Below are positions 37,024 through 45,365 of a stretch of 64,000 nt of DNA, piece by piece. Under the pieces are notes generated by a model. That model was not told the origin of the DNA and ran no database searches. It saw only the letters and a list, made by a program, of their open reading frames with translations. The position numbers were made by a program, and so were the translations under genes. Within the stretch, counting starts at the first letter, position 1, and each line of letters begins with the position of its first letter. Origin of the DNA: Amycolatopsis tucumanensis (lineage in GTDB: Bacteria; Actinomycetota; Actinomycetes; Mycobacteriales; Pseudonocardiaceae); NCBI RefSeq assembly GCF_021654135.1, contig NZ_JAKGSD010000012.1, forward strand, positions 1 to 64,000, in the 5' to 3' direction.

Positions 37024-37048
37024 CACCACAACGAGGGAGGAACACCGC

Positions 37049-37858
37049 ATGACGACAGCACTGCGGCCCAGCCAGGAGCTGATCCGGCTGGGCGGGAAGA
37101 CCGCGATCGTGACCGGCTGCGCCGTCGGCATCGGCTACGGCATCGCCGCCCGCCTCGCTGACGCCGGCGCGAACGTCGTGATCGCCGACGTCGACGAGGT
37201 GCAGGCGAAGGCGGCCGCCGAGCAGCTCGGAGCGGCCGGGTTCCCGGTGACGGCCGTGCGCGCCGACGTCGCCGACGAGTCCGACGTCGCGCGGCTCGCG
37301 GACACGGCGATCGGCGCGTACGGCGCCATCGACATTCTGGTCAACAACGCCGGGATCTACCCGAACCAGCTCGTGATGGACATGACGGCCGCAGACTTCG
37401 AGCGCGTGCTCCGGGTCAACCTGCACGGGCTGTTCCTGTGCACGCAGCACGTGGCACGGCACATGATCGAGCGCGGCCGAGGCGGGCGGATCATCAACAT
37501 CACCTCGATCGACGCGCTGCACCCCTCGACGGCCGGACTGGCGCACTACGACGCGTCCAAGCACGGCGCGTGGGGGTTCACCAAGAACGTCGCCCTGGAA
37601 CTGGCGCCGCACGGCATCTGGGTGAACGCCATCGCGCCCGGCGGCATCGCCACGCCGGGTGTGGCCGCGGCGCAGTCGGCGCCTCCGGCGGGGGTCGACA
37701 TGGCGGCCATGCTCGAAGGGTTCCTGGCCAGGATCCCGATGAAGCGCCTCGGCGACCCGGACGAGATCGGCAGGGCCGCGTTGTTCCTCGCCTCGGAGCT
37801 GTCCTCGTACACGACGGGCACCCAGATCGTCGTGGACGGCGGAGCGCTGTTGTCGTGA
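37049..37858 (+). CDS. Short-chain dehydrogenase/reductase
   Basis: The 269-residue classical SDR has a TGCAVGIGYG nucleotide motif (residues about 20-29), NNAG (around 99-102), catalytic Ser in NITSIDAL and YDASK as the Tyr-Lys pair. Asp after the second strand (VIADVD) favours NAD over NADP. The substrate is unknown. AGGGAGGA precedes ATG 37049, 25 bases after rafS. Its stop overlaps the DUF1003 start as GTGA. Expression with the hibernation factor suggests a redox-balancing role in stasis. Confidence 0.9.
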   Translation: MTTALRPSQELIRLGGKTAIVTGCAVGIGYGIAARLADAGANVVIADVDEVQAKAAAEQLGAAGFPVTAVRADVADESDVARLADTAIGAYGAIDILVNNAGIYPNQLVMDMTAADFERVLRVNLHGLFLCTQHVARHMIERGRGGRIINITSIDALHPSTAGLAHYDASKHGAWGFTKNVALELAPHGIWVNAIAPGGIATPGVAAAQSAPPAGVDMAAMLEGFLARIPMKRLGDPDEIGRAALFLASELSSYTTGTQIVVDGGALLS

Positions 37859-38262
37859 CCCAGCCGAGCGGCGAGCCGCAGCACCACCCCGCGGTGATCG
37901 CCCACCGCGCCCACCGCACCGGCGACGCGCAGCTGCGGCTCGCCGACTCGATCACCCGGTTCGCGGGCTCGATGTGGTTCGTCTACCTGCACGCGATCGG
38001 GTTCGCGGCCTGGATGCTCGTGTTCGAACGCAGTCCGTGGCCCACCCTCACCCTGGTCGTGTCGCTCGAGGCGATCTTCCTGTCCACGTTCGTGATGATC
38101 GGGCAGAACCGGCAGGCGGCATTCCAGCAGATGAAGGCCGACCACGATTTCGTCCAGCAGGAACTGGAACTCAAGACCAACACCGAACTGACCCGGTCCA
38201 TCCATGCCATGACGGCCGAGCTGCACCGGCGATTGGTGGCCGGTGACCGGACTCCGTCATGA
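37855..38262 (+). CDS. DUF1003 membrane protein
   Basis: The 135-residue protein has two transmembrane helices (about 38-60 and 68-88) and the family pattern LADSITRFAGSMWFVYLHAI, ending with a long amphipathic helix containing QNRQAAFQQMKADHDF. DUF1003 proteins are widespread and uncharacterised. The GTG at 37855 overlaps the SDR stop and its own stop overlaps the dienelactone hydrolase start, so three genes are translationally chained. The long C-terminal helix could form a coiled coil on the cytoplasmic side. Confidence 0.87.
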   Translation: MTQPSGEPQHHPAVIAHRAHRTGDAQLRLADSITRFAGSMWFVYLHAIGFAAWMLVFERSPWPTLTLVVSLEAIFLSTFVMIGQNRQAAFQQMKADHDFVQQELELKTNTELTRSIHAMTAELHRRLVAGDRTPS

Positions 38263-38978
38263 CGGAGCTGACGATCACCACGCCGCACGGGCGGATGCCC
38301 GCCCACCTGGCCGTCCCGCCGACGGCCCCGCCGTGGCCGGGTGTGGTGGTGGTCCACGACTTCACCGGGATGAGCCACGACCTGCGGGCCCAGGCCGACT
38401 GGCTCGCGGGCGAAGGGTTCCTCACCGTCGCCCCGGACCTCTACTACTGGGGCAGCAGGCTGGGCTGCCTGCGGACGATCATGCGGGACATCGGCGCCCG
38501 GCGGGGGCGGACGTTCGACGACATCGAGGCCGCCCGCAGCCTGCTCGCCGCGGACGACCGGTGCACCGGGGCGGTCGGGGTGATCGGGTTCTGCATGGGC
38601 GGCGGGTACGCCCTCGCGCTGGCGCCGGACCGCGGTTACGCGGCCGCGGCCGTCAACTACGGCGGCTGCCCCGCCGACGCCGAGTCGTGGCTGTCCGGAG
38701 CCTGCCCGCTCGTCGGCAGCTTCGGCGGCGCGGACCGGTCCCCGCTGGGCGCCAAGGCCGGACGCCGCCTCGACGAGGTCCTCACCCGCCTCGGGGTGCC
38801 CCACGACGTCAAGATCTACCCCGGCGCAGGCCACGGCTTCATGAACGACCACGCCCCGGCCGACCTGACTCCCCTGCTGCGGGTACTGGGACGGGTGTCC
38901 GGCACCCGGTACGACCCGGCCGCGACCGCCGACGCGCGACGGCGGATCGCCGCCTTCTTCCGCGAGCACCTGCGCTGA
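38259..38978 (+). CDS. Dienelactone hydrolase-family protein
   Basis: The 239-residue alpha/beta hydrolase has the nucleophile motif GFCMGGGYAL (Cys, as in true dienelactone hydrolases) and the catalytic His in GAGHGFMND. Asp of the triad probably lies near residue 180. Dienelactone hydrolases open lactone rings in aromatic breakdown, but many family members have other esters as substrates; no aromatic genes are nearby. It closes the rafS operon. A DevR-type box begins four bases after its stop. Confidence 0.88.
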   Translation: MTELTITTPHGRMPAHLAVPPTAPPWPGVVVVHDFTGMSHDLRAQADWLAGEGFLTVAPDLYYWGSRLGCLRTIMRDIGARRGRTFDDIEAARSLLAADDRCTGAVGVIGFCMGGGYALALAPDRGYAAAAVNYGGCPADAESWLSGACPLVGSFGGADRSPLGAKAGRRLDEVLTRLGVPHDVKIYPGAGHGFMNDHAPADLTPLLRVLGRVSGTRYDPAATADARRRIAAFFREHLR

Positions 38979-38981
38979 CGA

Positions 38982-38995
38982 GGGACTTTCGCCCC
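38982..38995. promoter_or_regulatory. Single DevR box between hydrolase and truncated flavin-fold gene
   Basis: GGGACTTTCGCCCC fits GGGNC-N4-GNCCC exactly. No good second copy is found at 22 bases. It is oriented by position toward the gene at 39075. Confidence 0.5.
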
Positions 38996-39074
38996 TCCCC
39001 CGCCCACGACGGGAAGGTTTCATGTTCTCGTCCGGTGCACCCGCGACAGCTGGGCCGACCGCCTGGACGGGGTC

Positions 39075-39323
39075 ATGGTCGGGTTCGAGACCGATTCGAT
39101 CGACCCGGAGAACCGGACGGGCTGGACGATCCTGGTGCTCGGGCGGGCCCGCGTGCTCGGGCGGTCGCAGCTCGCCGAACTGCCCGGCTTCACCGACGTG
39201 CCCTGGCCACCCGAGCCCGGCGAGGCCTTCCTCGCCATCGACATCGAGGACATCACTGGTCACCGCCTCGGGCCCACCCGGTTGCCCGCGGCCGGCTGCG
39301 CCGATGAACTCGTCGCCACGTGA
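39075..39323 (+). CDS. Truncated pyridoxamine 5'-phosphate oxidase-like protein
   Basis: This 82-residue ORF matches only the C-terminal half of small split-barrel proteins of the PNPOx-like family: VGFETDSIDPENRTGWTILVLGRARVL, then IDIEDITGHRLG. Full members are about 130-150 residues and start with a strand-rich half that is missing. The frame is open upstream back to the previous gene's stop (codons HVLVRCTRDSWADRLDG precede the ATG), but has no start before 39075. So it is either a 5'-truncated gene or a short form. Flavin binding is doubtful without the first half. Confidence 0.6.
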   Translation: MVGFETDSIDPENRTGWTILVLGRARVLGRSQLAELPGFTDVPWPPEPGEAFLAIDIEDITGHRLGPTRLPAAGCADELVAT

Positions 39324-39428
39324 ACCGCGCCGCTAGAGTGATCACAGCGAGCCGGCGTCGCTGGTGTGAACGGGCGGCTGACGGGCAAGCCTGAGACCGG
39401 AGCGACGCGGACGAGGAGGGTGAAATCT

Positions 39429-40076
39429 GTGGTCACGGCGTTCCTGGTCGACGATCACGAGGTGGTGCGCCGCGGGGTGGCAGCCCTGCTCGACTCGGCA
39501 CCGGACGTCACCGTCGTGGGCGAAGCCGGCACCGCCGCCCAGGCGCTGACGCGGATCCCGGCCGTGAAGCCGGACGTGGCGGTGCTCGACGTGCGCCTGC
39601 CCGACGGCAACGGCATCGAACTGTGCCGTGACCTGCGGTCCCGGTTGCCCGAGCTCAACGTCCTGATGCTCACCTCGTTCACCGACGAGGAGGCCATGCT
39701 CAACGCCATCCTCGCCGGCGCAGGCGGCTACGTGATCAAGGACGTGCAGAGCCTGCAGCTGGTCTCCGCCGTCCGCGAGGTCGGCGCCGGGCGGTCGCTG
39801 CTGGACAACCGGGCGGCCGCCGCCCTGATGGCGAAGATCCGCGCGAACGCGGCCCCGAAGGGCCCGCTGGCCGACCTCACCGACACCGAGCGCACCCTGC
39901 TCGACCTGATCGGCGAGGGGCTGACCAACCGGCAGATCGCGCAGCGCATGTTCCTGGCCGAGAAGACCGTGAAGAACTACGTCTCCCGCCTGCTGTCCAA
40001 ACTCGGCATGGAACGGCGCACGCAAGCGGCCGTGCTGGCGACGAAGCTCCGCGACGGCCGGCGCGCGACGGAGTGA
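39429..40076 (+). CDS. devR: DevR/DosR response regulator
   Basis: The 215-residue NarL-type regulator has a receiver domain (about 3-120) with Asp8-Asp9, phosphoacceptor Asp54 in [13 protein letters not shown], and Lys in YVIKD. A linker follows, then a LuxR DNA-binding domain (about 145-210) with [14 protein letters not shown]. Position-by-position it parallels Mtb DevR, including Asp54 and the Lys-Lys-Asn DNA contacts. GTG 39429 is preferred because GAGGAGG lies nine bases upstream; GTG 39420 abuts that site. It is expected to be phosphorylated by the DevS at 22861 and to bind the boxes across 3.4-39 kb. No box was seen in its own upstream region. Confidence 0.95.
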   Translation: MVTAFLVDDHEVVRRGVAALLDSAPDVTVVGEAGTAAQALTRIPAVKPDVAVLDVRLPDGNGIELCRDLRSRLPELNVLMLTSFTDEEAMLNAILAGAGGYVIKDVQSLQLVSAVREVGAGRSLLDNRAAAALMAKIRANAAPKGPLADLTDTERTLLDLIGEGLTNRQIAQRMFLAEKTVKNYVSRLLSKLGMERRTQAAVLATKLRDGRRATE

Positions 40077-40132
40077 TGGCCGCTTCGCCCCGGCCAGGCA
40101 CTCGGCCGACCTGTCCCTCCACGCCCTGCGGG

Positions 40133-40942
40133 TCACGGGTGGATTGTGCCCTCCGGCGCCGCCGCGTGCGCGTTTCCCGCGCGCTCCACCTGCGGGAGGA
40201 CCAGCGCGGCCGCGGCGGCACGGGTGCGGACGCCGGTGCGGTCGTAGATGTGCTCGAGGTGCTTGCGCACGGTCGCCACCGAGATGAACAGCTCGCGGGC
40301 GATGTCGGCGTTGCTGAGGGCCTGCGCGGCGAGCTGGAGCACCTGGAGTTCCCGGCGGCTCAGCCGCGGCACCCCGTTCCGGCGCCGCTGCGCGTCGAGG
40401 TAGACCTCGTACAGGTGCGGCCGCAACAGTTGCAGCATCAGCACTTCGCGGTCGGTGAAGTCGTGACCGGAGTCCCGGTACATCAGGACACGCCGCGTGT
40501 GGCCGGGCGCCGCGGGCAGTGTCGTGATCAGGCAGTGCTTCCCGCCGCCCAGGGGCCGGTAGTACTCCGCGTACAACGGCGTGTTGCGCAGTTCGGTTTG
40601 CGTGTAAAAATCCGACCAGCGGACGACCCGGGTGTGGTTCCCGCCGCGCAGCGTGTAGGCGCAGGGCAGAAAACCCGGCGAATGTTCCCAGTACATCACG
40701 GAACCCGGTGATTCCGCGACGTCGAATTCCAGTTCCCGGCCCCCGCCGTCGTCGGCCTGGGAAATGATGATGCGCCGGTGCGCACGGTCGAGTTCGGCGA
40801 AGTCCAGCTCATCACAGGGAACAAGGTGGGCGAGCGCGTCGAGCGTCGCCCACGGAAGCGCGTTGTTCGGCTCATCCCGGCGGCCGTCCTCGACCACGGC
40901 CAACAACGCACGCAGATCGTTTTCCGAGACGGTTTCGGCCAT
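40133..40942 (-). CDS. LuxR-family transcriptional regulator
   Basis: The 269-residue protein has an N-terminal region of about 190 residues without a recognised domain (it contains PGFLPCAYTLRGGNHTRVVRW and a Leu-rich helix). A LuxR helix-turn-helix follows (about 195-255: LSRRELQVLQLAAQALSNADIA, ISVATVRKHLEHIYDRTGV). No receiver Asp pocket is seen, so it is probably ligand- or partner-controlled, perhaps GAF-like. It is convergent with devR. The upstream neighbour, divergent at 41052, encodes a small membrane peptide that may be its target. Confidence 0.82.
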   Translation of the reverse strand: MAETVSENDLRALLAVVEDGRRDEPNNALPWATLDALAHLVPCDELDFAELDRAHRRIIISQADDGGGRELEFDVAESPGSVMYWEHSPGFLPCAYTLRGGNHTRVVRWSDFYTQTELRNTPLYAEYYRPLGGGKHCLITTLPAAPGHTRRVLMYRDSGHDFTDREVLMLQLLRPHLYEVYLDAQRRRNGVPRLSRRELQVLQLAAQALSNADIARELFISVATVRKHLEHIYDRTGVRTRAAAAALVLPQVERAGNAHAAAPEGTIHP

Positions 40943-41051
40943 CCCCCGACGTTACGCCCGCACGCCGCCCCGAGAAATACGCCGGAAAGCGAATAGCGGA
41001 ACCGGACCGGGTTGCGGATTCTCGATGACGACCCGAAGGGAGCGTGCAATC

Positions 41052-41243
41052 ATGACCGCAGCACCGATTTCCAGCGTCATCCGGCGGTACCACATCGTCG
41101 TGCTGTTCCTGGCCGCCGTGCTGGTCGCGGCGACGGCGACCGCCGTGTCCTTCGCCGCCGACCCGGCCGGCACCACGCCCGGCAGCGGTTCCGCGGAGCT
41201 CACCGTCCCCGCCCAGCACTGCCGCCCGCACGTGCCGTGCTGA
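41052..41243 (+). CDS. Small secreted or membrane-anchored peptide
   Basis: The 63-residue product has a basic start, one hydrophobic helix (about 12-34: IVVLFLAAVLVAATATAV) and a short exported tail ending PAQHCRPHVPC, with Cys five residues apart. AAGGGAG precedes ATG 41052. The helix could be a signal peptide cleaved after SFAA, leaving a tail of about 27 residues. I recognise no family. It is divergent from the LuxR regulator. Confidence 0.6.
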   Translation: MTAAPISSVIRRYHIVVLFLAAVLVAATATAVSFAADPAGTTPGSGSAELTVPAQHCRPHVPC

Positions 41244-41273
41244 CCGGGAGACCGCCGGGACCACTCACCGCCG

Positions 41274-42059
41274 TCATTGGTGCGGGATCGGCACGCCCCG
41301 GGCACGCAGTTTGGCCTCGACGAGCGCGTTCAGCCGGGCCCAGGTCCGCTGGTCTTCGCGGTGGTGGTTGATCAGCCCGTACCGGGTGGCGGCGTCGGGC
41401 GAGGGCTGGAAGCCCGCCGGCACCGACGTCAGCCGCTCGGGGTCGGCCAGCAGGTTGTCGGCCAGCGCGCACGCCAGCTCGTCGATCCGCGGGTCGTCCG
41501 GGTCCCAGGACCGCGCGTCCCAGCCGCGTTTGGTCAGGTCGACGAACGCGGGGTCGTCGAGCCGGTGTTCGAGCTGGGTCAGGAAGACGTCGAAGAACTC
41601 CGGCGCCAGTGCCCTCGCCAGCACCATGGCTTCCCGCTGGCCGGCCACGTAGTCGGGATCGAAGCCGAGACCGGCGAGCCGGTCCAGGACCGCGACGGCG
41701 CGGCCGGGCAGCAGGAGCCGGTCGCCGTCGGCGAACTGCCGCAGCCTGTCGCGCCGGGCGATCAGGTCGGCGATCCGCTCGGTGAGGCGCCGCTCGACGT
41801 CGGCGAGCGCGGCGGCGAACTGCTCGGCGTCGGCGTCGAGCAGCGGCCCGACCTCGGCCAGTGGCACCCCGGCGGCGGCCAGGGTCCGGACCTGGACCAG
41901 CCGCAGCAGGTCGGCCGATCCGTACCGCCGGTAGCCGGAGCTGTCGCGCCGTGGTTCGTCGAGCAGCCCGTGCTGGTGGTAGTGCCGCACGGTCTTCACC
42001 GTGACCCCGGCGAACGCCGCCGCCTGGCCGATCGTGACGCCGTTGGTCGAGGGAGCCAT
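41274..42059 (-). CDS. MerR-family transcriptional regulator
   Basis: The 261-residue protein has a MerR winged helix (about 8-75: TIGQAAAFAGVTVKTVRHYHQHGLL, GYRRYGSADLLRL) and a coiled-coil helix (about 85-115). A C-terminal domain of about 140 residues, rich in acidic residues, probably binds a small molecule. No Cys pair typical of metal sensors is present. It follows the serine hydrolase gene by 33 bases and may be co-transcribed with it. ATG 42059 is the only sensible start. Confidence 0.88.
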   Translation of the reverse strand: MAPSTNGVTIGQAAAFAGVTVKTVRHYHQHGLLDEPRRDSSGYRRYGSADLLRLVQVRTLAAAGVPLAEVGPLLDADAEQFAAALADVERRLTERIADLIARRDRLRQFADGDRLLLPGRAVAVLDRLAGLGFDPDYVAGQREAMVLARALAPEFFDVFLTQLEHRLDDPAFVDLTKRGWDARSWDPDDPRIDELACALADNLLADPERLTSVPAGFQPSPDAATRYGLINHHREDQRTWARLNALVEAKLRARGVPIPHQ

Positions 42060-42092
42060 GCGACGAGTGTCCAGCCTGCCCCTGGGTCAAGG

Positions 42093-43259
42093 TCAACCCG
42101 CGCAGAACACCTCCCCGAGGAGCTTGTCCAACGCCTTCGGGTACTCCACGGCCACATCGACGTCGGCATCCCCGAGGGTGACGGAGGCGGTCAGGGTCTT
42201 GCTGCCGTCGGGTGTGCTGTACATCAACGCCCCGTAGCCGATGGTGCTGCCGTTGTGCCGCAGGACCGGGACCCCGCAGGTGGTCTGCTCCACGTACAGC
42301 CCGAGGCCGTAGCCGCTCTTCGGGTGCGGCGTGCGCATGGCGGCCAGCAGCGGCGCCGGGAGGAGCTTGCCGCTCATGAGCGCGGAGAAGAACGTCTGGA
42401 GGTCCCGGGTGGTCGAGATCATGTCCCCGGCGCCGAAGATCAGGGAGGGGTTCTGGCGGGTGACGTCGACCGTCTTCCACTGGCCGGCGTCCTGGTAGCG
42501 GTAGTAGGCGTGGGCGTGCGGCCCGGGAATGCCCGTCCGGGCTCCCGGGACCACGGTGTCCCGCAGCCCGAGCGGCCGCAGGATCCGCCGCTGCATCTCC
42601 TCGGCGTACGAGTGGCCGATGACCTGCTCGATCAGCAGTGCGGCCAGCGTGTAGCCGGTGTTGGAGTAGTTCCAGTCCGTCCCCGGCGCGAACAGCGCCG
42701 GCTTGGACAACGCGAACCGCACCAGCTCCTCCGGCTGGTAGGTGTGGAACCGGTTGTCCACCCATTCCTGGCCGGTCGAGGGGAGCCCCGGCAGGACCGT
42801 CCCGTCGTAGTAGTCACCGGTGTGGTTGAACACTCCGCTGGTGTGCTGCAGCAGCATCCGCACCGTGATCCGCCGGTCCAGACCGAACTGCGGCAGGTGG
42901 TCGGCCGCCGGACTGTCGAGTCCGACCTTGCCCTCGGCCACCAGTTGCAGCACCACTGTCGCGACGAAGGTCTTGGTGTTGCTGCCGATCCGGAACCGCC
43001 CGTTCGCCGGCGGCTTCGCGCTCTCGCCCAGCTTGCGCACCCCGGCGGTGCCGACCCACTCGCCCCGCTGATCGTGCACGCGCGCCTGGATCCCGGCGAA
43101 ACCGGCGTCGACGAACCCTTGGATGGCTTCCTGCAGCGCCGGGCGGTCCTGCTGGGCGGCGGCCACTCCGGGTGCGGCCGCTCCGGCCAGCAGTGTGACC
43201 GCCAGCGCGGTGACCGCCACTCGCCGGGAAGCCTGTGCGGAAGTGATGTTGTTCCTCAT
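42093..43259 (-). CDS. Secreted serine beta-lactamase-like hydrolase (class C/DD-peptidase family)
   Basis: The 388-residue protein has a Sec-type signal peptide (hydrophobic 14-33, then APGVAAA). The penicillin-binding fold follows, with S-x-x-K as GSNTKTF (near 95), Y-x-N as NYSNTGY (near 200) and the H-x-G triad variant LRHNGSTIGYG (near 330). These motifs fit Streptomyces R61-type D-Ala-D-Ala carboxypeptidases and related esterases. It acts outside the membrane. It lies 46 bases downstream of the TetR gene, possibly in one transcript with MerR. Confidence 0.88.
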   Translation of the reverse strand: MRNNITSAQASRRVAVTALAVTLLAGAAAPGVAAAQQDRPALQEAIQGFVDAGFAGIQARVHDQRGEWVGTAGVRKLGESAKPPANGRFRIGSNTKTFVATVVLQLVAEGKVGLDSPAADHLPQFGLDRRITVRMLLQHTSGVFNHTGDYYDGTVLPGLPSTGQEWVDNRFHTYQPEELVRFALSKPALFAPGTDWNYSNTGYTLAALLIEQVIGHSYAEEMQRRILRPLGLRDTVVPGARTGIPGPHAHAYYRYQDAGQWKTVDVTRQNPSLIFGAGDMISTTRDLQTFFSALMSGKLLPAPLLAAMRTPHPKSGYGLGLYVEQTTCGVPVLRHNGSTIGYGALMYSTPDGSKTLTASVTLGDADVDVAVEYPKALDKLLGEVFCAG

Positions 43260-43305
43260 GGGGCCAGACTCCGGCCTGCCCCAGGGGCGGGGTCAAGGAC
43301 GATCT

Positions 43306-43923
43306 TCAGGCGCGCATGCCGGTGACGAACCAGCGCGTGGCCACGTCGATGATGTCCTCCACCGGCGTGTGCATCTCCCCGCCGAGCCAGGTGGCGAGCA
43401 GTTCGGCGAGCCCGCCGACGAGCATCAGCGCGTTGAGCTCGTCCCGCGGCGCGGGCACCGCCTCGTCGCCGAAGAGCGCGCGGGCCTGGGTCACGACGAG
43501 CCCGGCGAACATGCGCAGCAACTCGTGGCGGCGGCTGCGCAGGGCGGGCAGCGCCGACGATTCGAGGATCGCCGCCCGGCCCTTGCGGGGGTCGTCGGTG
43601 AGGAGGCGGACGAACGCCTCGATCGCGACCCGCGCCCGCTCCGCCGCGTCGCCCTCGGTCGCGCGCAGGGTCGACAGCACGGTTTCCCGCACCTCGTCGG
43701 CCATCCGGTCGACTACGGCGATCAGCAGATCGTCCCGCCGGGTGAAGTTCTCGTAGAAGTACCGCTCGGTCAGGCCGGCCCGCACGCAGATCGCGGTCAT
43801 CGTGGCCTGGTCGGTGCCGACCGTGCCCATCAGGTCCAACGCGGCGTCGATCAGCTTCCGGCGCCGCTGCGCCTTGCGGTCCTCGGCACTGATCCCGCGG
43901 TAGGGGCGCGCGGCGGATGACAT
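43306..43923 (-). CDS. TetR-family repressor of the P450/SDR operon
   Basis: The 205-residue protein has an N-terminal helix-turn-helix (about 20-65: LIDAALDLMGTVGTDQATM, AGLTERYFYENFTRRDDLL) and an alpha-helical effector domain. ATG 43923 begins ten bases from the first of two TGACAG-N6-CTGTC operators in the divergent promoter region, so it very likely represses both itself and the P450. The TetR-P450-SDR set resembles Mtb Rv3057c-Rv3059 (from memory). The inducer is unknown. An ATG at 43962 would put an operator inside the gene. Confidence 0.9.
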   Translation of the reverse strand: MSSAARPYRGISAEDRKAQRRRKLIDAALDLMGTVGTDQATMTAICVRAGLTERYFYENFTRRDDLLIAVVDRMADEVRETVLSTLRATEGDAAERARVAIEAFVRLLTDDPRKGRAAILESSALPALRSRRHELLRMFAGLVVTQARALFGDEAVPAPRDELNALMLVGGLAELLATWLGGEMHTPVEDIIDVATRWFVTGMRA

Positions 43924-43933
43924 GGAGCGAATC

Positions 43934-43991
43934 TTGACAGAGCCGCCTGTCGAAATCCACACTGGCCGAATCTGACAGAGCGTCCTGTCAG
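43934..43991. promoter_or_regulatory. Twin TetR operators in the divergent tetR/P450 promoter
   Basis: TTGACAG-AGCCGC-CTGTCGA (43934-43953) and CTGACAG-AGCGTC-CTGTCAG (43972-43991) have the same 7-6-7 layout; the second is a perfect palindrome. They begin 38 bases apart. The second lies 16 bases before the P450 ATG and the first 11 bases before the tetR ATG, placing one on each promoter. Confidence 0.85.
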
Positions 43992-44006
43992 TTGGTGGAG
44001 GTGTCG

Positions 44007-45365
44007 ATGAACGACCTGCTCACTCCGGTACCGCCGCCCGGCACGTTGCTGCCGGTGCGCGGCGACAGCGGCATTCCCGTCCTCGGCCACACGCTCCGCT
44101 ACATCCGTGACCCGCTCGCGATGTGGACCGACCGGTACCGGCGCTACGGACCGGTTTCGTGGTTCAGTTCCTTCGGGCGGCGCAACGTCGCCCTGCTCGG
44201 CCCGGACGCCACCGAGGCCGGCCTCGCCAACCGCGACCGGGCCTTCGCCAACGGGCCCGCGTGGCGGCAGCTCATCGGACCGTTCTTCGACCGCGGCCTG
44301 ATGCTGCTCGACTTCGACGAGCACTTGCGGCACCGCCGGCTGATGCAGGAGGCGTTCACCCGCGACCGGTTGACGCGGTACGCGGCGGCGCTCGACACCG
44401 CCGTCGCGCGGCGACTCGGCGAGTGGGCGCCGCGGACCGGCTTCCGCGCCTACCCGGCGCTGAAAACCCTCACCCTCGACCTCGCCACCGCGATCTTCAT
44501 GGGCGGAGCCGAAGGCGCCACCGCGGCCAGGATGAACCAGGTCAACCGGGCGTTCATCGACAGCGTGCAGGCAGCCACCGCACTCGTCCGGGTGCCGGTT
44601 CCGGGCGGGCGCTGGTGGCGCGGACTGCGGGGACGCCGCGACCTCGAACAGTTCCTGCGCGGCTACCTGCCCGCCCGGCGCACCGGCGACGGGGACGACC
44701 TGTTCTCCGTGCTGTGCCGGGTGGAAAGCGACGGCGAGCGGTTCAGCGACGACGACGTCGTCAACCACATGATCTTCCTGCTGATGGCGGCGCACGACAC
44801 CTCCACCATCACGCTGTCCACGATGCTGCAGTACCTCGGGCAGCACCCGCGGTGGCAGCAGCGGTGCCGCGAGGAGTCCCTCGCGGTGGGCGAGGGCGTG
44901 CGGTTCGCCGACCTCGACCGGCTCACGTCGCTGGACCTGGTCATGAAGGAGTGCCTGCGCCTGGTCGCCCCGCTGCCCACTATGGTGCGCCACACGTTGA
45001 CCGACACCGAGGTCCTGGGACACTTCATCCCGGCGGGCACCACCGTGGCGATGTCCCCGCACCTCAACCACCACCTGCCGGAGTACTGGCCCGAGCCAGG
45101 CCGGTTCGACCCCGGCCGCTTCTCCCCCGAGCGGCGCGAGGACAAGGTGCACCGCTACGCCTGGGTGCCCTTCGGCGGCGGGGTCCACAAGTGCCTGGGC
45201 ATGCACTTCTCCGGGGTCGAAATCAAGATCGTCCTGCACCACCTGCTGCACCGTTTCGAGTGGACGGTCGACCCGGATTACCGGGCGCCGCTGGACTACA
45301 CCTGCCTGCCCTACCCCAAGGACGGACAGCCGATCGACCTGCGCCACCGGCGCGCGGAAGGATGA
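44007..45365 (+). CDS. Cytochrome P450 (CYP136-like context)
   Basis: The 452-residue P450 has the I-helix oxygen-activation motif AAHDTS (261-266), ExxR as ECLR (315-318) and the heme loop FGGGVHKCLG with Cys396. No membrane anchor is present, so it is soluble and needs external ferredoxin. ATG 44007 has GGAGG upstream; GTG 43992 would overlap the operator. Its TGA overlaps the SDR start. The arrangement tetR-P450-SDR recalls Mtb Rv3059 (CYP136); the substrate, probably a lipid or terpenoid alcohol oxidised further by the SDR, is inferred. Confidence 0.92.
   Translation: MNDLLTPVPPPGTLLPVRGDSGIPVLGHTLRYIRDPLAMWTDRYRRYGPVSWFSSFGRRNVALLGPDATEAGLANRDRAFANGPAWRQLIGPFFDRGLMLLDFDEHLRHRRLMQEAFTRDRLTRYAAALDTAVARRLGEWAPRTGFRAYPALKTLTLDLATAIFMGGAEGATAARMNQVNRAFIDSVQAATALVRVPVPGGRWWRGLRGRRDLEQFLRGYLPARRTGDGDDLFSVLCRVESDGERFSDDDVVNHMIFLLMAAHDTSTITLSTMLQYLGQHPRWQQRCREESLAVGEGVRFADLDRLTSLDLVMKECLRLVAPLPTMVRHTLTDTEVLGHFIPAGTTVAMSPHLNHHLPEYWPEPGRFDPGRFSPERREDKVHRYAWVPFGGGVHKCLGMHFSGVEIKIVLHHLLHRFEWTVDPDYRAPLDYTCLPYPKDGQPIDLRHRRAEG

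Noticed and set aside
39022-39336. Alternative 104-codon frame over the truncated PNPOx-like gene
   Set aside because: The translation is Ser/Pro/Arg-rich without family resemblance; the other frame gives clear split-barrel sequence.
39324-39428. Search for a DevR box in front of devR itself
   Set aside because: No site fits even loosely; a TAGAGT -10-like hexamer exists but no -35 at proper distance, so no promoter was called.
40077-40132. Short hairpin (TGGCC/GGCCA) after devR as terminator
   Set aside because: A five-base stem without T tract is too weak to call.
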